From Gordionus sp. m RMFG-2023 (Eukaryota; Nematomorpha; Gordioida; Chordodea; Parachordodidae), in contig NC_088779.1 of NCBI RefSeq assembly GCF_954871325.1, forward strand, positions 22,260,846-22,324,845: a stretch of 64,000 bases of DNA. Reading direction: 5' to 3'. Positions 28,301-35,019 of the stretch are shown here, one piece after another (position 1 is the stretch's first letter; every line of letters starts with the position of its first letter). A program made the translations under genes and the position numbers. Under the pieces are notes generated by a model. That model made no database searches, had not been told where the DNA came from, and was given only the letters and a program-made list of their open reading frames with translations.

Positions 28301-31300
28301 AAGATCCTGTCGACAAAGCCCATCAAAATTACTCGTTTCTGTTAGATTCGGATATGTTTTCATTCCTGGTAAAAAAATATATATAAATGAATTGTTTTTT
28401 TTTAAATATAAAATATAATAATAATATTATACGAAATAGTTTAAACCTTCTTGATTATAGAAAATTTATCCTTTTCAAATTTTGGAATTTAAGAAACTTT
28501 TATAATTAATTTTATATTGTGCTTTGAATTTAAGAAACAACTCTGGTTTCGTCCTATACTATCACTTATTAAATGATAACATGTGATATATATAATGCGG
28601 TAGGTTAAGATATGCCTATCCTGTCACAGCATATTTGCGGAAAAGGATGATTGCAGCGAGGATATTACGTGCCAAGCCGATTTATCAGATCATTTCTTCC
28701 TCAAACTACTCTACATAGCTCAAGTGGTTCAGATTCTATTGGTTTATCGACTCAAATCAATCGGCACATCAGAGGGAATCACGTCAGATTCGAACGTTAC
28801 TGTAACCGATCAATTTAAGCCAAATAACGATGGAATAATAATAAATAAGGACAATGTTTTTACTGCGGAAAGCGATTATTCAGACGTTCCTTCCACATCC
28901 AAAACTGTATTTTGGGGTAGTTCCATTTTTTTATGGCATCTTTGATTACCTGAGTCGTTTATGTGGAGTTTTTCAAAAGGTTAGTTGGAAATTTAATTGT
29001 TAATTTACTATTTTTTATTTATCTATCTTTTTTTGGAAAGAAGTTGAAATATTCCAATACATTTCTATTTTTTTAAAATTAACTGACTTTAGGCTCCGAC
29101 CAATAAAATTCTGGCCTAAAGTTCTAACCGTGGGTGGGGAAAAATTTCGGACCGAGTCGGACAAATTGTCCTCAATATATTTCCGGGCTGGGCCAATAAA
29201 AATAATTATTTTCTAAACTGAAAAAATGCTATAATCAATATATTTTTTTGAAAAAAAAAGAATTGCGTACTTATAAATTTAGAGTATTATTTTTTTTTGC
29301 GAATAATTTTTTTGATACAGAAAAAAAATGTATTGTTAATGTTTATATATAAATATATATATATATATTATAATAAACATAATAATATCATTAAAATCTT
29401 AAGAAAAAGAATCTCATTCAGTTGTGGAAGAAGAAATGGAAATCGAAGTAGACACCGTCAAAGATGAATCTATCAATGTAAACGACGATGACCATATGAG
29501 TGACGAAAATTCTACAAAAGAAGCCCATTTTATCCACCAACTTTGGGTTCAAATCAAGAAAATTGCCTCTGGACAAGAATACGAGTTTATTAAAAGAACC
29601 CCCCCCCCCCCCCCCCATATTTTTTTACATTTAAGATTTTTTTTGATACCTTCTCTTTGCTTCAAAATTAATTTTTAACTTTAAAATATAATAGACAGAA
29701 GCAAAAACTTTCGTAGAGTACTTGACTACTCCACATATAGCTTTTATTTAGTCTTATAATATAGAAATGAGGATGCCCAATACTGATGGGCAAAAACCGC
29801 GATCGGCCCATAATAAAAGGACTGGATCAAAAACTGTGTTTATTTTAAATATCATTCTTCTCTCTAATTGCTATTCACAATTTCGTACTTGGTCATTTGC
29901 ATATTCAGGTCCATGTAAAGAGTTAAAATAAGAAACCATTTAACTTTCATTATATAAGCTCCAATCTCTTCATAAATATGTGTTGGCAAAAGACCCAGCG
30001 TTAGATGTTATACAGAATGGCTATGATTATCAGGGTTTAACATTTGCACAAAGTTCAAAAATCTTCAAAGATGTTTATTGCCCCAAATTTTTTTTACACA
30101 AAAACCTTCAATTTATTTGATCTTCAAAGATTTGGTTTTGGCACTTCGTGCTTTAAATGTTATTTTAAGTAATGACAATTTAGTTTACATAATTCATTTT
30201 TTTTAAAAACAGATGTGCCGATAATGAAGAGCTTAAAGAAATACGTTTACTGCGGCATCTTAAAATATCGCTGATTCCCTTTTTGAGGTGCAGCGCAATA
30301 TTTTTTCACTTTCTCACGGACATACCTTTTCCCGGTGGTGTATTGCAAAATGGTTTTATATAAAAAAAATAATTTTTTTTGAACATGTTTCAACTCTTTG
30401 ACGATGATTCTTTTTCAAACTCAACTAAATATCTTCCCATTTTTTCACTAGTAAAAATCGTTTGTTCCTCGTCCAATTTAATTACCAATTTAAAATGCAA
30501 TTGCATTTTTTTTTGATAGGAATAAAATTATTCTATTCAAATATAATTTTTTAATGTTTTTTATTTGTATTATACTCTTTTTACGAATGATTATTTTTTT
30601 GATTTTATTTGCTATCCAGAACCAGTTAGCAACACTTCACCGAGTTATTTCGAAGCCCTGTGCGACTACTTAGATATCCCGACTTCTTTCCAGATACTAT
30701 TTCAATCCGGTAGTTACCGAATAACCGATCTCATAAAATCCGTCTGGCTTAAACACCCTAAAATAACGGCCTTGTTCTCTTCTGAAAGTCGCAAAAATGC
30801 AGAACTTAGTGATAAAATTGACTTATTAGCCAAGAGGAGAGATGGAGAAAAATCTTCCAATTTCGTTATAAAGTTTAATAAGCTTTTTTTTTTAAATTTA
30901 AACGTTTACTTAATTTTTTTCCCCTTATATTTAATCTAATAAGACAAAAGACTAAGCTGAATTTGAAAAAATGTAAGATTTTGGGCAGAAAATCTTTGAA
31001 TATCACAAAATTTAAGTATCATGATTTTACAGTAGAAAATTTGGATATCCTGCTCATTCTCATAAAAACCTTTGAATATTTTTTTATTTTGTAAGGCATT
31101 TCAAACTGCAATTAAACATATTCAAATGGGAGGGTCATAAACAATTTTTTTTTACAAAAGAACTGGGGGCTTTTTTGTATAGTCTATATCTATATTAAGT
31201 TTAAAAAAACTCTTAAGAATCACAAATTTTATTAGAAATAGAATCTTATAACAGTATTTATTTATTATAATAAACGGTAAAGGATATATATATATATATA

Positions 31301-32944
31301 TTATGATAAATTTAGACCAATAAAGATTAGTTCGTACGTTCATTTTTTTGAAACTGAATTTTGATTATTTTTAAAAACCAAGGATTTTGCTGAGATACCC
31401 AGGCCCCCGCCCCTAGTTATGGCCCTATCTAGAATATTATCTACTTTAATAATAAATATAATGAAAGTCACGAGCCCTTTATTTTGTCCACTTCTTAATT
31501 AAACATTTTAAAATAAAATAATAAATAGTTATCCTCTAAAAACCCCGTCCTTGATCCGCCTTCCCCACGATTATGCCGACCTTATATTTTCCGCGGCGAA
31601 TTTTGTATGCCCTAATGCCTCCGCATCGGCCGACAAATCACCTAAAATGGCATCTCCCAATTCTTCTCGAGCTCCCACGCTTTGCCTCGTGTGCGGAACC
31701 GTGCTTTGTTCCCAGAGCTATTGCTGCCAAACGGATATAGGCGTTCTCGAAAGAGGGGAGCAAACAAATTATGACAATTTAGGAGGTATCATTTTAGGTG
31801 ATAATTTGAATCCCGATGATAATGAAATTCCGGAGGAGGAGAGAGGAGAAAGAACAAGAGATGTTCCTAGAAGGGGAAATACTAGAGGTGTGGTTGTAAT
31901 TAGGGAAAGGGAGTCTAGAGTGGAAAGAGACGGAGGTGGAGCTGTGGGAGCCTGCGCTGCCCATGCTTATCGATGCGGAGCTGGAACCGGGATATTTTTG
32001 AGGTATCATTTTTTTTCTTCCTTTTTTAAAAATATGTTATGCTTATTATTTGAAAGTTTGAAGAAAGAAAAAAAAATGATGACCAAGATTTTTCTTCTTA
32101 TAATATTCTTTATAGTGCTACTGCTACCTAAAGAAAACCAGTTTTCGTTTTTATTAATGTATATAAATTTTGATTAATTTGCATTATACCATTTGAAATG
32201 CATTATTTACGTTTTGCACAACGAAATTCAAACGCTCAATTATTCGCACAATTAACGCATTTTTATTAAATATTTTTTAACGTTTTTCCTCTTTCGTAAT
32301 CATAATTTTAATTTTACTTTTTGAACATTTCTGGGATTGATAGAGAATTAGTAGTATAAAAAAAATTCGTTTGAACTCACCTTGAAATTTTGTATACAAT
32401 TCTTTGGAATGTAATTGCGAAATTGTTTTTTTTTAAATGTTGTATCCTTCTCGTAGAATCAGGGAATGTCAAATACTATTTCTGAGCGGACGAACAAAGG
32501 GCACCTTCTATCCATCTCCATACATCGACGCATATGGTGAAACTGATCAGGGATTGAGGTTTTATTTATACTAAAATTCGATAAAAAAAATCAAATATTG
32601 AGAGAAGGCCGTGGATAAAAAGGGATAAGAAGATTCAAACTAACCAGCCTGACCGAGTTCCGGTAGAGTTAAGGCAGAGAAAAAAAATACTATTTTACTA
32701 ATGATAAAATTTATTTTATGAATATTGGAAAACACTTTTTGAAGGGGGTGGGGATAGTATATTTTTTTTGTAACAATGTAAACATTATTTTTTATTTAAA
32801 AGACGCGGGAATCCTTTGTTTTTATGTCCGGAGCGTTACGAAAATTTACAAAAGATTTGGCTCAGCAATTCAATACCCGATAAAATAGCCCGTTCCTTAG
32901 AAGCCAATCCAAATCTTTTGTCTATCGATTGGCAGCATTTATAA
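564..32944 (+). CDS. UBR1: UBR1/UBR2-type N-recognin E3 ubiquitin ligase (gene span, multi-exon)
   Basis: The product recognises N-degrons (destabilising N-terminal residues) and, with an E2, ubiquitinates the substrate for proteasomal degradation. Exons in order encode a UBR box, a ClpS-like N-domain, a long helical scaffold, a RING and a conserved zinc-rich C-terminus ending DWQHL, the same ending as vertebrate UBR1/UBR2. Splice phases agree across most junctions. The N-terminal start codon is not located: the first exon I can join is about 564-661 and an earlier one may lie at or beyond the left edge. Two stretches seem to lack an exon (between 5519 and 8505, and between 9217 and 11894), and the 5' limit of the exon near 18207 is unsure. 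A possible polyadenylation signal AATAAA lies at 33094. UBR1 and UBR2 cannot be told apart here; many invertebrates have one such gene. Neighbour: a Kunitz gene, convergent, 1.5 kb downstream. Confidence 0.93.
1360..1679 (+). CDS. UBR1: UBR ligase exons: ClpS-like N-domain
   Basis: Exons 1360-1487 and 1541-1679. The second reads [17 protein letters not shown] followed by EFATTVDRE, matching the ClpS-homologous N-domain of vertebrate UBR1/2 (LFNDEVHTYEQVI, ATTVDRDGR), which binds bulky hydrophobic type-2 N-degrons. The first exon is the linking helix with [13 protein letters not shown], matching the vertebrate segment with LTWE and LPADL. The second exon ends in phase 0 and joins in frame to 4922. 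Confidence 0.9.
2581..2675. repeat. 49-bp tandem duplication
   Basis: The unit starting GTGTTTACTTCTCAAGG begins at 2581 and again at 2630 and is copied almost exactly up to the ATCTTATA at the end of the second unit. It is intronic. Near-identity suggests a recent duplication. Confidence 0.9.
3989..4204. mobile_element. Palindromic MITE, about 216 bp
   Basis: The left end CAATATTGGAAATAATAT followed by GATGCTAAG is mirrored on the right by CTTAGCATC and then ATTATTTCCAATATTG, giving imperfect terminal inverted repeats of roughly 35 bp. No coding capacity. A target duplication is not obvious, so the family is not assigned. Confidence 0.6.
4922..5519 (+). CDS. UBR1: UBR ligase exons after the N-domain
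   Basis: Exons 4922-5108, 5255-5359 and 5483-5519. They encode [13 protein letters not shown], then [21 protein letters not shown] sequence ([12 protein letters not shown] against vertebrate VMHSSIVAHQNF), [10 protein letters not shown] and [11 protein letters not shown], matching vertebrate DGLRRILCQVGL and ARSVYHQLFMSS. Phases join (TCT-G/AT-GGG and AAA-A/TT-GCA). The exon for the next conserved block (vertebrate LKYKKLFAVRFAK) was not found in the 3-kb intron that follows. Confidence 0.9.
5520..8504 (+). other. Long AT-rich intron of the UBR gene
   Basis: Nothing coding is recognised, although one short exon of length 1 modulo 3 should lie here to restore phase. Around 8060-8300 there is a GTAAC/GTTAC-rich block ending in AGCAACACCTCT, resembling subterminal repeats of a hAT-type element. 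Confidence 0.4.
8505..8603 (+). CDS. UBR1: UBR ligase alternative exon A (99 nt)
   Basis: Exactly 33 codons, phase 0 at both ends, flanked by TTTTTAAG and GTAACT. It begins [14 protein letters not shown] and ends [10 protein letters not shown], corresponding to vertebrate NYQQLQRDFMEDDHE through LSVQFFTAPTL. It is the copy closer to the vertebrate sequence. A second exon of the same length and phase, 17 of 33 residues identical, follows at 9119. Confidence 0.85.
9119..9217 (+). CDS. UBR1: UBR ligase alternative exon B (99 nt)
   Basis: Exactly 33 codons, phase 0 at both ends, flanked by AAAAAG and GTAAGA. It begins [14 protein letters not shown] and ends [11 protein letters not shown], so it is a duplicate of the 8505 exon that has diverged mainly in the middle third while keeping the ends HYS..I..DYI and ISVQ.FT.PS. 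The reading frame is open and the splice sites are good, so it looks functional. Including both copies would keep frame but duplicate the segment; mutually exclusive use is my inference. Confidence 0.75.
9218..11893 (+). other. UBR intron containing a hAT-type element
   Basis: At least one coding exon is expected here (vertebrate SIIIKTFMDHLRHRD) but I cannot place it. The right part is occupied by the element at 10391-11324. The rest is AT-rich without visible features. Confidence 0.4.
10391..11324. mobile_element. hAT-type element, 934 bp, with 8-bp target duplication
   Basis: Ends CAGAGATGCAC and GTTCACCTCTG form short inverted repeats (CAGAG.TG) typical of hAT elements. The flanking 8-mers at 10383-10390 and 11325-11332 are both ATTATAAT. 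A minus-strand stretch near 10560-10690 reads [14 protein letters not shown], possibly a remnant of an N-terminal zinc-finger region, but no transposase core is present, so the element is non-autonomous. Confidence 0.75.
11894..13017 (+). CDS. UBR1: UBR ligase scaffold exons
   Basis: Exons 11894-11972, 12274-12379, 12545-12735 and 12869-13017. They encode [54 protein letters not shown] (vertebrate MDPITRQVGQHIEMEPEWE) and [13 protein letters not shown] (vertebrate VSIHLPVSRLLAG). Donors were chosen so that phases match: ending at 12735 gives AA+G and a clean join to TTCAAGATT at 12869. A GC-rich block at 12080-12190 within the intron before 12274 is unassigned and ends in a run of C. Confidence 0.9.
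13271..13764. mobile_element. End of a TIR element with GGGTCATTCCATGTC terminus
   Basis: A terminus beginning GGGTCATTCCATGTCAAATC and continuing with CGGCCGACCCCTTT is repeated in inverse orientation at about 45430-45475. In both copies an AGATGGCGCT box lies about 490 bp inside the end, so they are two members of one family. Here the element is interrupted after that box by the hAT insertion at 13773-15232 and resumes at 15233. Its opposite end was not found, and I do not name the superfamily. Confidence 0.6.
13773..15232 (-). mobile_element. hAT-family transposon, internally deleted, 1460 bp, with intact target duplication
   Basis: Ends CAGAGTTGTTAAA and TTTAACAACTCTG are perfect inverted repeats, flanked by GGCGCTAT at 13765-13772 and 15233-15240. 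Both subterminal regions are packed with the palindrome TAGCGCGCTA. On the minus strand, from ATG at 14922, there is an acidic N-terminus ([15 protein letters not shown]), a BED-like finger (CLKCKK then YNLKKHL) and [11 protein letters not shown] short intron-like gap with GT..AG ends (about 14270-14243) leads directly to the C-terminal dimerisation motif [15 protein letters not shown], ending near 14095. The catalytic core and insertion domain are absent, and in-frame stops occur after EKIF and ISQK, so it is not autonomous. It sits inside another element within a UBR intron. Confidence 0.88.
15429..15708 (-). pseudogene. Fragment of a transposon-associated domain ([12 protein letters not shown] type)
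   Basis: A minus-strand open stretch reads [17 protein letters not shown], then [17 protein letters not shown], then [17 protein letters not shown] and [13 protein letters not shown] before a TGA. From memory this resembles a small domain of uncharacterised, probably transposon-linked invertebrate proteins with the pattern WW.G..........F.HP.GPS.SF.W.....C.VP...I. The upstream end is closed by a stop, so it is a single exon or relic. It lies just beyond the interrupted TIR element and may be part of it. The function is unknown to me. Confidence 0.5.
15909..18361 (+). CDS. UBR1: UBR ligase middle exons
   Basis: Exons 15909-16108, 16464-17076, 17349-17473 and about 18207-18361. Diagnostic segments are [19 protein letters not shown] (vertebrate [19 protein letters not shown]), [37 protein letters not shown] and [19 protein letters not shown] (vertebrate YFYHFSRAEQSKAEEAQRK). 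The 613-nt exon at 16464 carries a long polar, acidic, Asn/Ser-rich insertion (about residues 90-180 of the exon) where vertebrates have a compact LSRFELYQIF segment. The 5' edge of the last exon is uncertain because the nearest acceptor does not match phase with 17473. Confidence 0.9.
17474..18206 (+). other. UBR intron, no feature seen
   Basis: AT-rich sequence between the HSELVKAL exon and the SEQSKAEE exon. A short exon matching vertebrate IEAVAHFKKPG may be hidden near 18150-18206, where the reading frame continues upstream of the acceptor I used. Confidence 0.3.
18802..21537 (+). CDS. UBR1: UBR ligase exons ahead of the RING, including the basic helix
   Basis: Exons 18802-18986, 20693-20777, 21037-21255 and 21381-21537. 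They begin [15 protein letters not shown] (vertebrate ALPPPVLPPFCPLFA) and include [19 protein letters not shown] followed by FIKGNKDLW, matching the charged RKRKAEIARLRREKIMAQM and FIDENKELF helix of vertebrate UBR2. The last exon is acidic and poorly conserved ([16 protein letters not shown]). All four junctions are phase-consistent. Confidence 0.9.
19717..20046. mobile_element. hAT-like MITE, family M1, copy 1 (330 bp)
   Basis: Ends TAGTGATTTGCA and TGCAAATCTCTA form inverted repeats (TAG.GAT.TGCA), and ATTAATAC flanks both sides (19709-19716 and 20047-20054). The interior is unusually GC-rich for this genome, with CCCGGCCCGGCC-like blocks in both orientations separated by poly-A/T. No coding capacity. 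Related copies lie at 41573 and 54621. It sits in a UBR intron. Confidence 0.85.
21751..24577 (+). CDS. UBR1: UBR ligase RING exons
   Basis: Exons 21751-21930 and 24260-24577. The first ends with [11 protein letters not shown] and [10 protein letters not shown]. The second gives [19 protein letters not shown], then [19 protein letters not shown]. Order and spacing match the RING of vertebrate UBR2 (CILCQEEQ, CGHIMHAHCWQRYFD, YDVENGEFLCPLCECLSN), the module that engages the E2. All expected Cys/His ligands in these segments are visible. The junction AA/C-TCT keeps frame across a 2.3-kb intron that holds an inverted-repeat element. Confidence 0.95.
22688..23889. mobile_element. Foldback element with terminal inverted repeats, about 1.2 kb
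   Basis: TATCAACTTAATTGATA followed by TTACTAGGATAGG on the left is mirrored by CCTATCCTAGTAA and TATCAATTGGGTTGATA on the right. The similarity extends inward (a shared TATATTCCACAA.ATACAATAAT), so the terminal repeats exceed 100 bp with interruptions. A second internal inverted pair encodes similar peptides on opposite strands, one ending [13 protein letters not shown] (minus, stop near 23013) and one ending [13 protein letters not shown] (plus, stop near 23517). A zinc-knuckle-like stretch ([10 protein letters not shown]) is on the minus strand near 23330. It is a decayed mobile element of unassigned family; no target duplication was recognised. Confidence 0.55.
23487..23628. repeat. 71-bp tandem duplication inside the foldback element
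   Basis: The unit beginning GAAGGAGAAGCTGATC starts at 23487 and again at 23558. The copies are nearly identical, differing by one A in a homopolymer, and each contains the peptide end LINEPT and the following AT-rich tail. Confidence 0.85.
24850..28916 (+). CDS. UBR1: UBR ligase post-RING exons
   Basis: Exons 24850-24965, 25462-25673, 26208-26440, 27881-28020, 28271-28368 and 28610-28916. Junction phases are consistent throughout. They encode [34 protein letters not shown], then [19 protein letters not shown] (vertebrate HPNEEDPRVPIMCWGSCAY), [43 protein letters not shown] and [12 protein letters not shown] (vertebrate LVTMAHIIQILL). The divergence from vertebrates is larger than in the UBR box or RING, but order and spacing agree. 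Confidence 0.88.
25071..25145. repeat. Intronic hairpin with 27-bp GC-rich arms
   Basis: TTAAGGGCGCGCGTCCAACG on the left pairs with the complement of TGACTTTGGACGCGCACCCTAAG-type sequence on the right, around an AT-rich loop of about 20 bp. GC-rich arms are conspicuous in this AT-rich intron. It is probably a tiny foldback repeat. Confidence 0.6.
26441..27880 (+). other. UBR intron, no feature seen
   Basis: 1.4 kb of AT-rich sequence with no coding exon, terminal repeats or RNA gene that I can recognise. Confidence 0.4.
29404..30872 (+). CDS. UBR1: UBR ligase exons ahead of the C-terminal zinc domain
   Basis: Exons 29404 to about 29596, 30213-30334 and 30620-30872. The first is acidic ([17 protein letters not shown]) and runs to EYEFIKR. 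The second reads [19 protein letters not shown] then [15 protein letters not shown] (vertebrate IMPFLKCSALFFHYL). The third reads [19 protein letters not shown] (vertebrate HFEHLCSYLSLPNNLICLF). The first has no GT donor where phase requires it: the AAAAG at 29592-29596 is followed by AA and a run of 14 C. It is discussed as a finding. Confidence 0.85.
31529..32944 (+). CDS. UBR1: UBR ligase C-terminal exons and stop
   Basis: Exons 31529-32002, 32457-32558 and 32803-32944 (TAA at 32942). Motifs [74 protein letters not shown] and DWQHL match the conserved UBR1/2 C-terminus almost residue for residue (vertebrate [40 protein letters not shown]). An insertion of about 70 mostly Gly/Arg/Glu/Asp residues lies between the CCQTD and VGACAAH segments, where vertebrates have only a few residues. 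Confidence 0.95.
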
Positions 32945-34404
32945 AAAAAAAGAAATTTCGGTCATACCCATTCTTTTGCGTATATTTTCATAAAAACTTT
33001 GGAGGGTGAAAGCGAATTATTTTTCTCTAGTTAAAAAAAACAACCTATTTATGTCTTAATTAAATTTTTTGGAATGTCTTAAGATAAAATTTAAATAAAA
33101 AATATTTATATTTGTTATTTATTCATATTCAATTGCACGGTATGTCTCCTTGAATTGATAATTAATTTTATCTGTCCAAAAATTAGGGCAAATTGTATTT
33201 TTTTATGTATAAATTTCAAATAAAAATATTTATGCTGGATTAAATGAGAAGGTATAAAACGCGCCTTTAAATTATGGATTATAAAGAATGATTTTTGCAA
33301 CAAAGATTTAGTTAATTTTTTTTACAATAATTATGATTCTATGTTAATTAACTAAAAACCTGGGCATATTTTATAATATATATACCTAAATTATTTGATG
33401 GTACCATTAAGTTTTAACAATTTTATTTTTAAAAAGCATTTTTTTTCTCAAACTTATTGAATTTTATGTAATATATATTATTTTCGTTATATTTTTAGAT
33501 ATATCTAAATTAAATTTTTTATCGCTCTCAGATAAAAAAATTTAAATTAAATATGCATTATGTAAAATAAATTGAAGATTTTATAAGAGTGGAAAAAAAT
33601 ATATATATAATAAAAAATGTGTCCGATGTTTGATTTAATATTTTTTTGTAATTGGTATTGGTAAGAACTAAACTGGAGACAAAACATACTTAAAAATTTA
33701 TAACTTAATTTTTACGCACTAAGAAAATAATAAAAAAAATTATTTTTTTAAATAAACACATTCTTACAAAATAAGTGAGTTATAAAAATGATGGTGATAT
33801 CGAAAATTTTGCCTTCAGATATTGGTAAAATACATTTTCCATGAGGATTGTAATAGTAATAAATTAAAAAACTGTCTATTTTTCATCACTAGTAAGAAAA
33901 GAACTCATTTGTCAGATTCTTAAATTGTCTGGCCAGAAATTATTTAGCTCAGTTGCGCAACAACCAATAGCGCTGCAATAGATTTCAAATTTTTTACAGG
34001 CCCATAAATCAAAAAAATTAGCCTTCTTCATTATTAAAGCTTACAGGCCCGCAACATCATCACATCACCTGAGTTATAAAGGGCCAAAAAATTGTTTTTA
34101 AAACATTTTAAATTTATTAGTTAAATCATAATTCATTTAACCCTTAAAAAATGATTATCTAAAAACATTTGAAAATAAAATATTATTAAAATTTTTTTTT
34201 TATTAAAGTGATTATAAAGGTCGTTTTAATATAATATCTAAAAAGTTAGAAATTAGCTTGTTACAAACACAAAGTATTTTCGGGTTTGTTTCTTAGATTT
34301 TACAAATACAAAAGGGAGAATATTTTAAAGAATATATATTTTGACTTGAATTGGGATTGGAATTTGAGTTACAAAATATATATTTGTTTCATATGGTATG
34401 ATAT
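32945..34404. other. Intergenic region between two convergent genes
   Basis: About 1.46 kb of AT-rich sequence between the UBR stop and the Kunitz stop on the opposite strand. A possible UBR polyadenylation signal AATAAA is at 33094-33099. A TTTATT (AATAAA on the minus strand) near 34113 could serve the Kunitz gene. Nothing else was seen. Confidence 0.5.
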
Positions 34405-35019
34405 CTAAAATCGGATTTCGCGTTTGCGTTTGATGTAGTTTTCCTCTATTCCTTGGTTAGTTTTGTTATCGTTCATCTCTCCTTTGATTTCAGAGCTTAG
34501 GGTAGGATTGCAATACTCTAAGCATTCTTTTTGGCTAAAAAATATGTTTCCGTTACCATGACATCCAGTAAAATAAAATTTTTTGCAATCTTTGACATTT
34601 CTCTCATAGTACCACATCTCCATAGATAAATGACATTTTCCTGGGTCAGATGACATTTGGCAAACATCTGAATATAATTAAGAATATTTATAAAAATCCA
34701 TAATATTTTAAACTTATTTTCGAGCTCAATCTCTAACTACGATATACAATTTTATATTTAAAAATATTTTGGGATTTGCCACGTTATTGTTTATTTAGTT
34801 GAATTTGCCTGACACTTATCTAATATTTTTAGATTTTAATACCTTGATCTTTGAAGGTTCCACACTTACGTTCACATTCTACTCTGGATAAGAAATGATT
34901 TTCGTTTTTATCACACCCGGTGTACTTGAAAGCCTGGCATTTTTGACGATAACTGTTGTAATAATACCTTAAGTGAACTTCGTTGCAAGTCCCAGATTTT
35001 AAAGCAAGGTTACAGACCA
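34405..35019 (-). CDS. Kunitz domains 4 and 5 and C-terminus
   Basis: Exon 34843-35019: VVCNLALKSGTCNEVHLRYY, CQAFKYTGCDKNENHF and VECERKC. Exon 34405-34667: DVCQMSSDPGKCHLSMEMWY, CKKFYFTGCHGNGNIFF and KECLEYC, then a hydrophilic tail to the stop. Both domains have Thr rather than Gly before GC and non-basic P1 residues (Asn, His), so trypsin inhibition by them is unlikely. Confidence 0.88.

Noticed and set aside
29341-29370. TA-dinucleotide and poly-A/T tracts as functional repeats
   Set aside because: Such tracts are everywhere in this AT-rich sequence and carry no specific signal.
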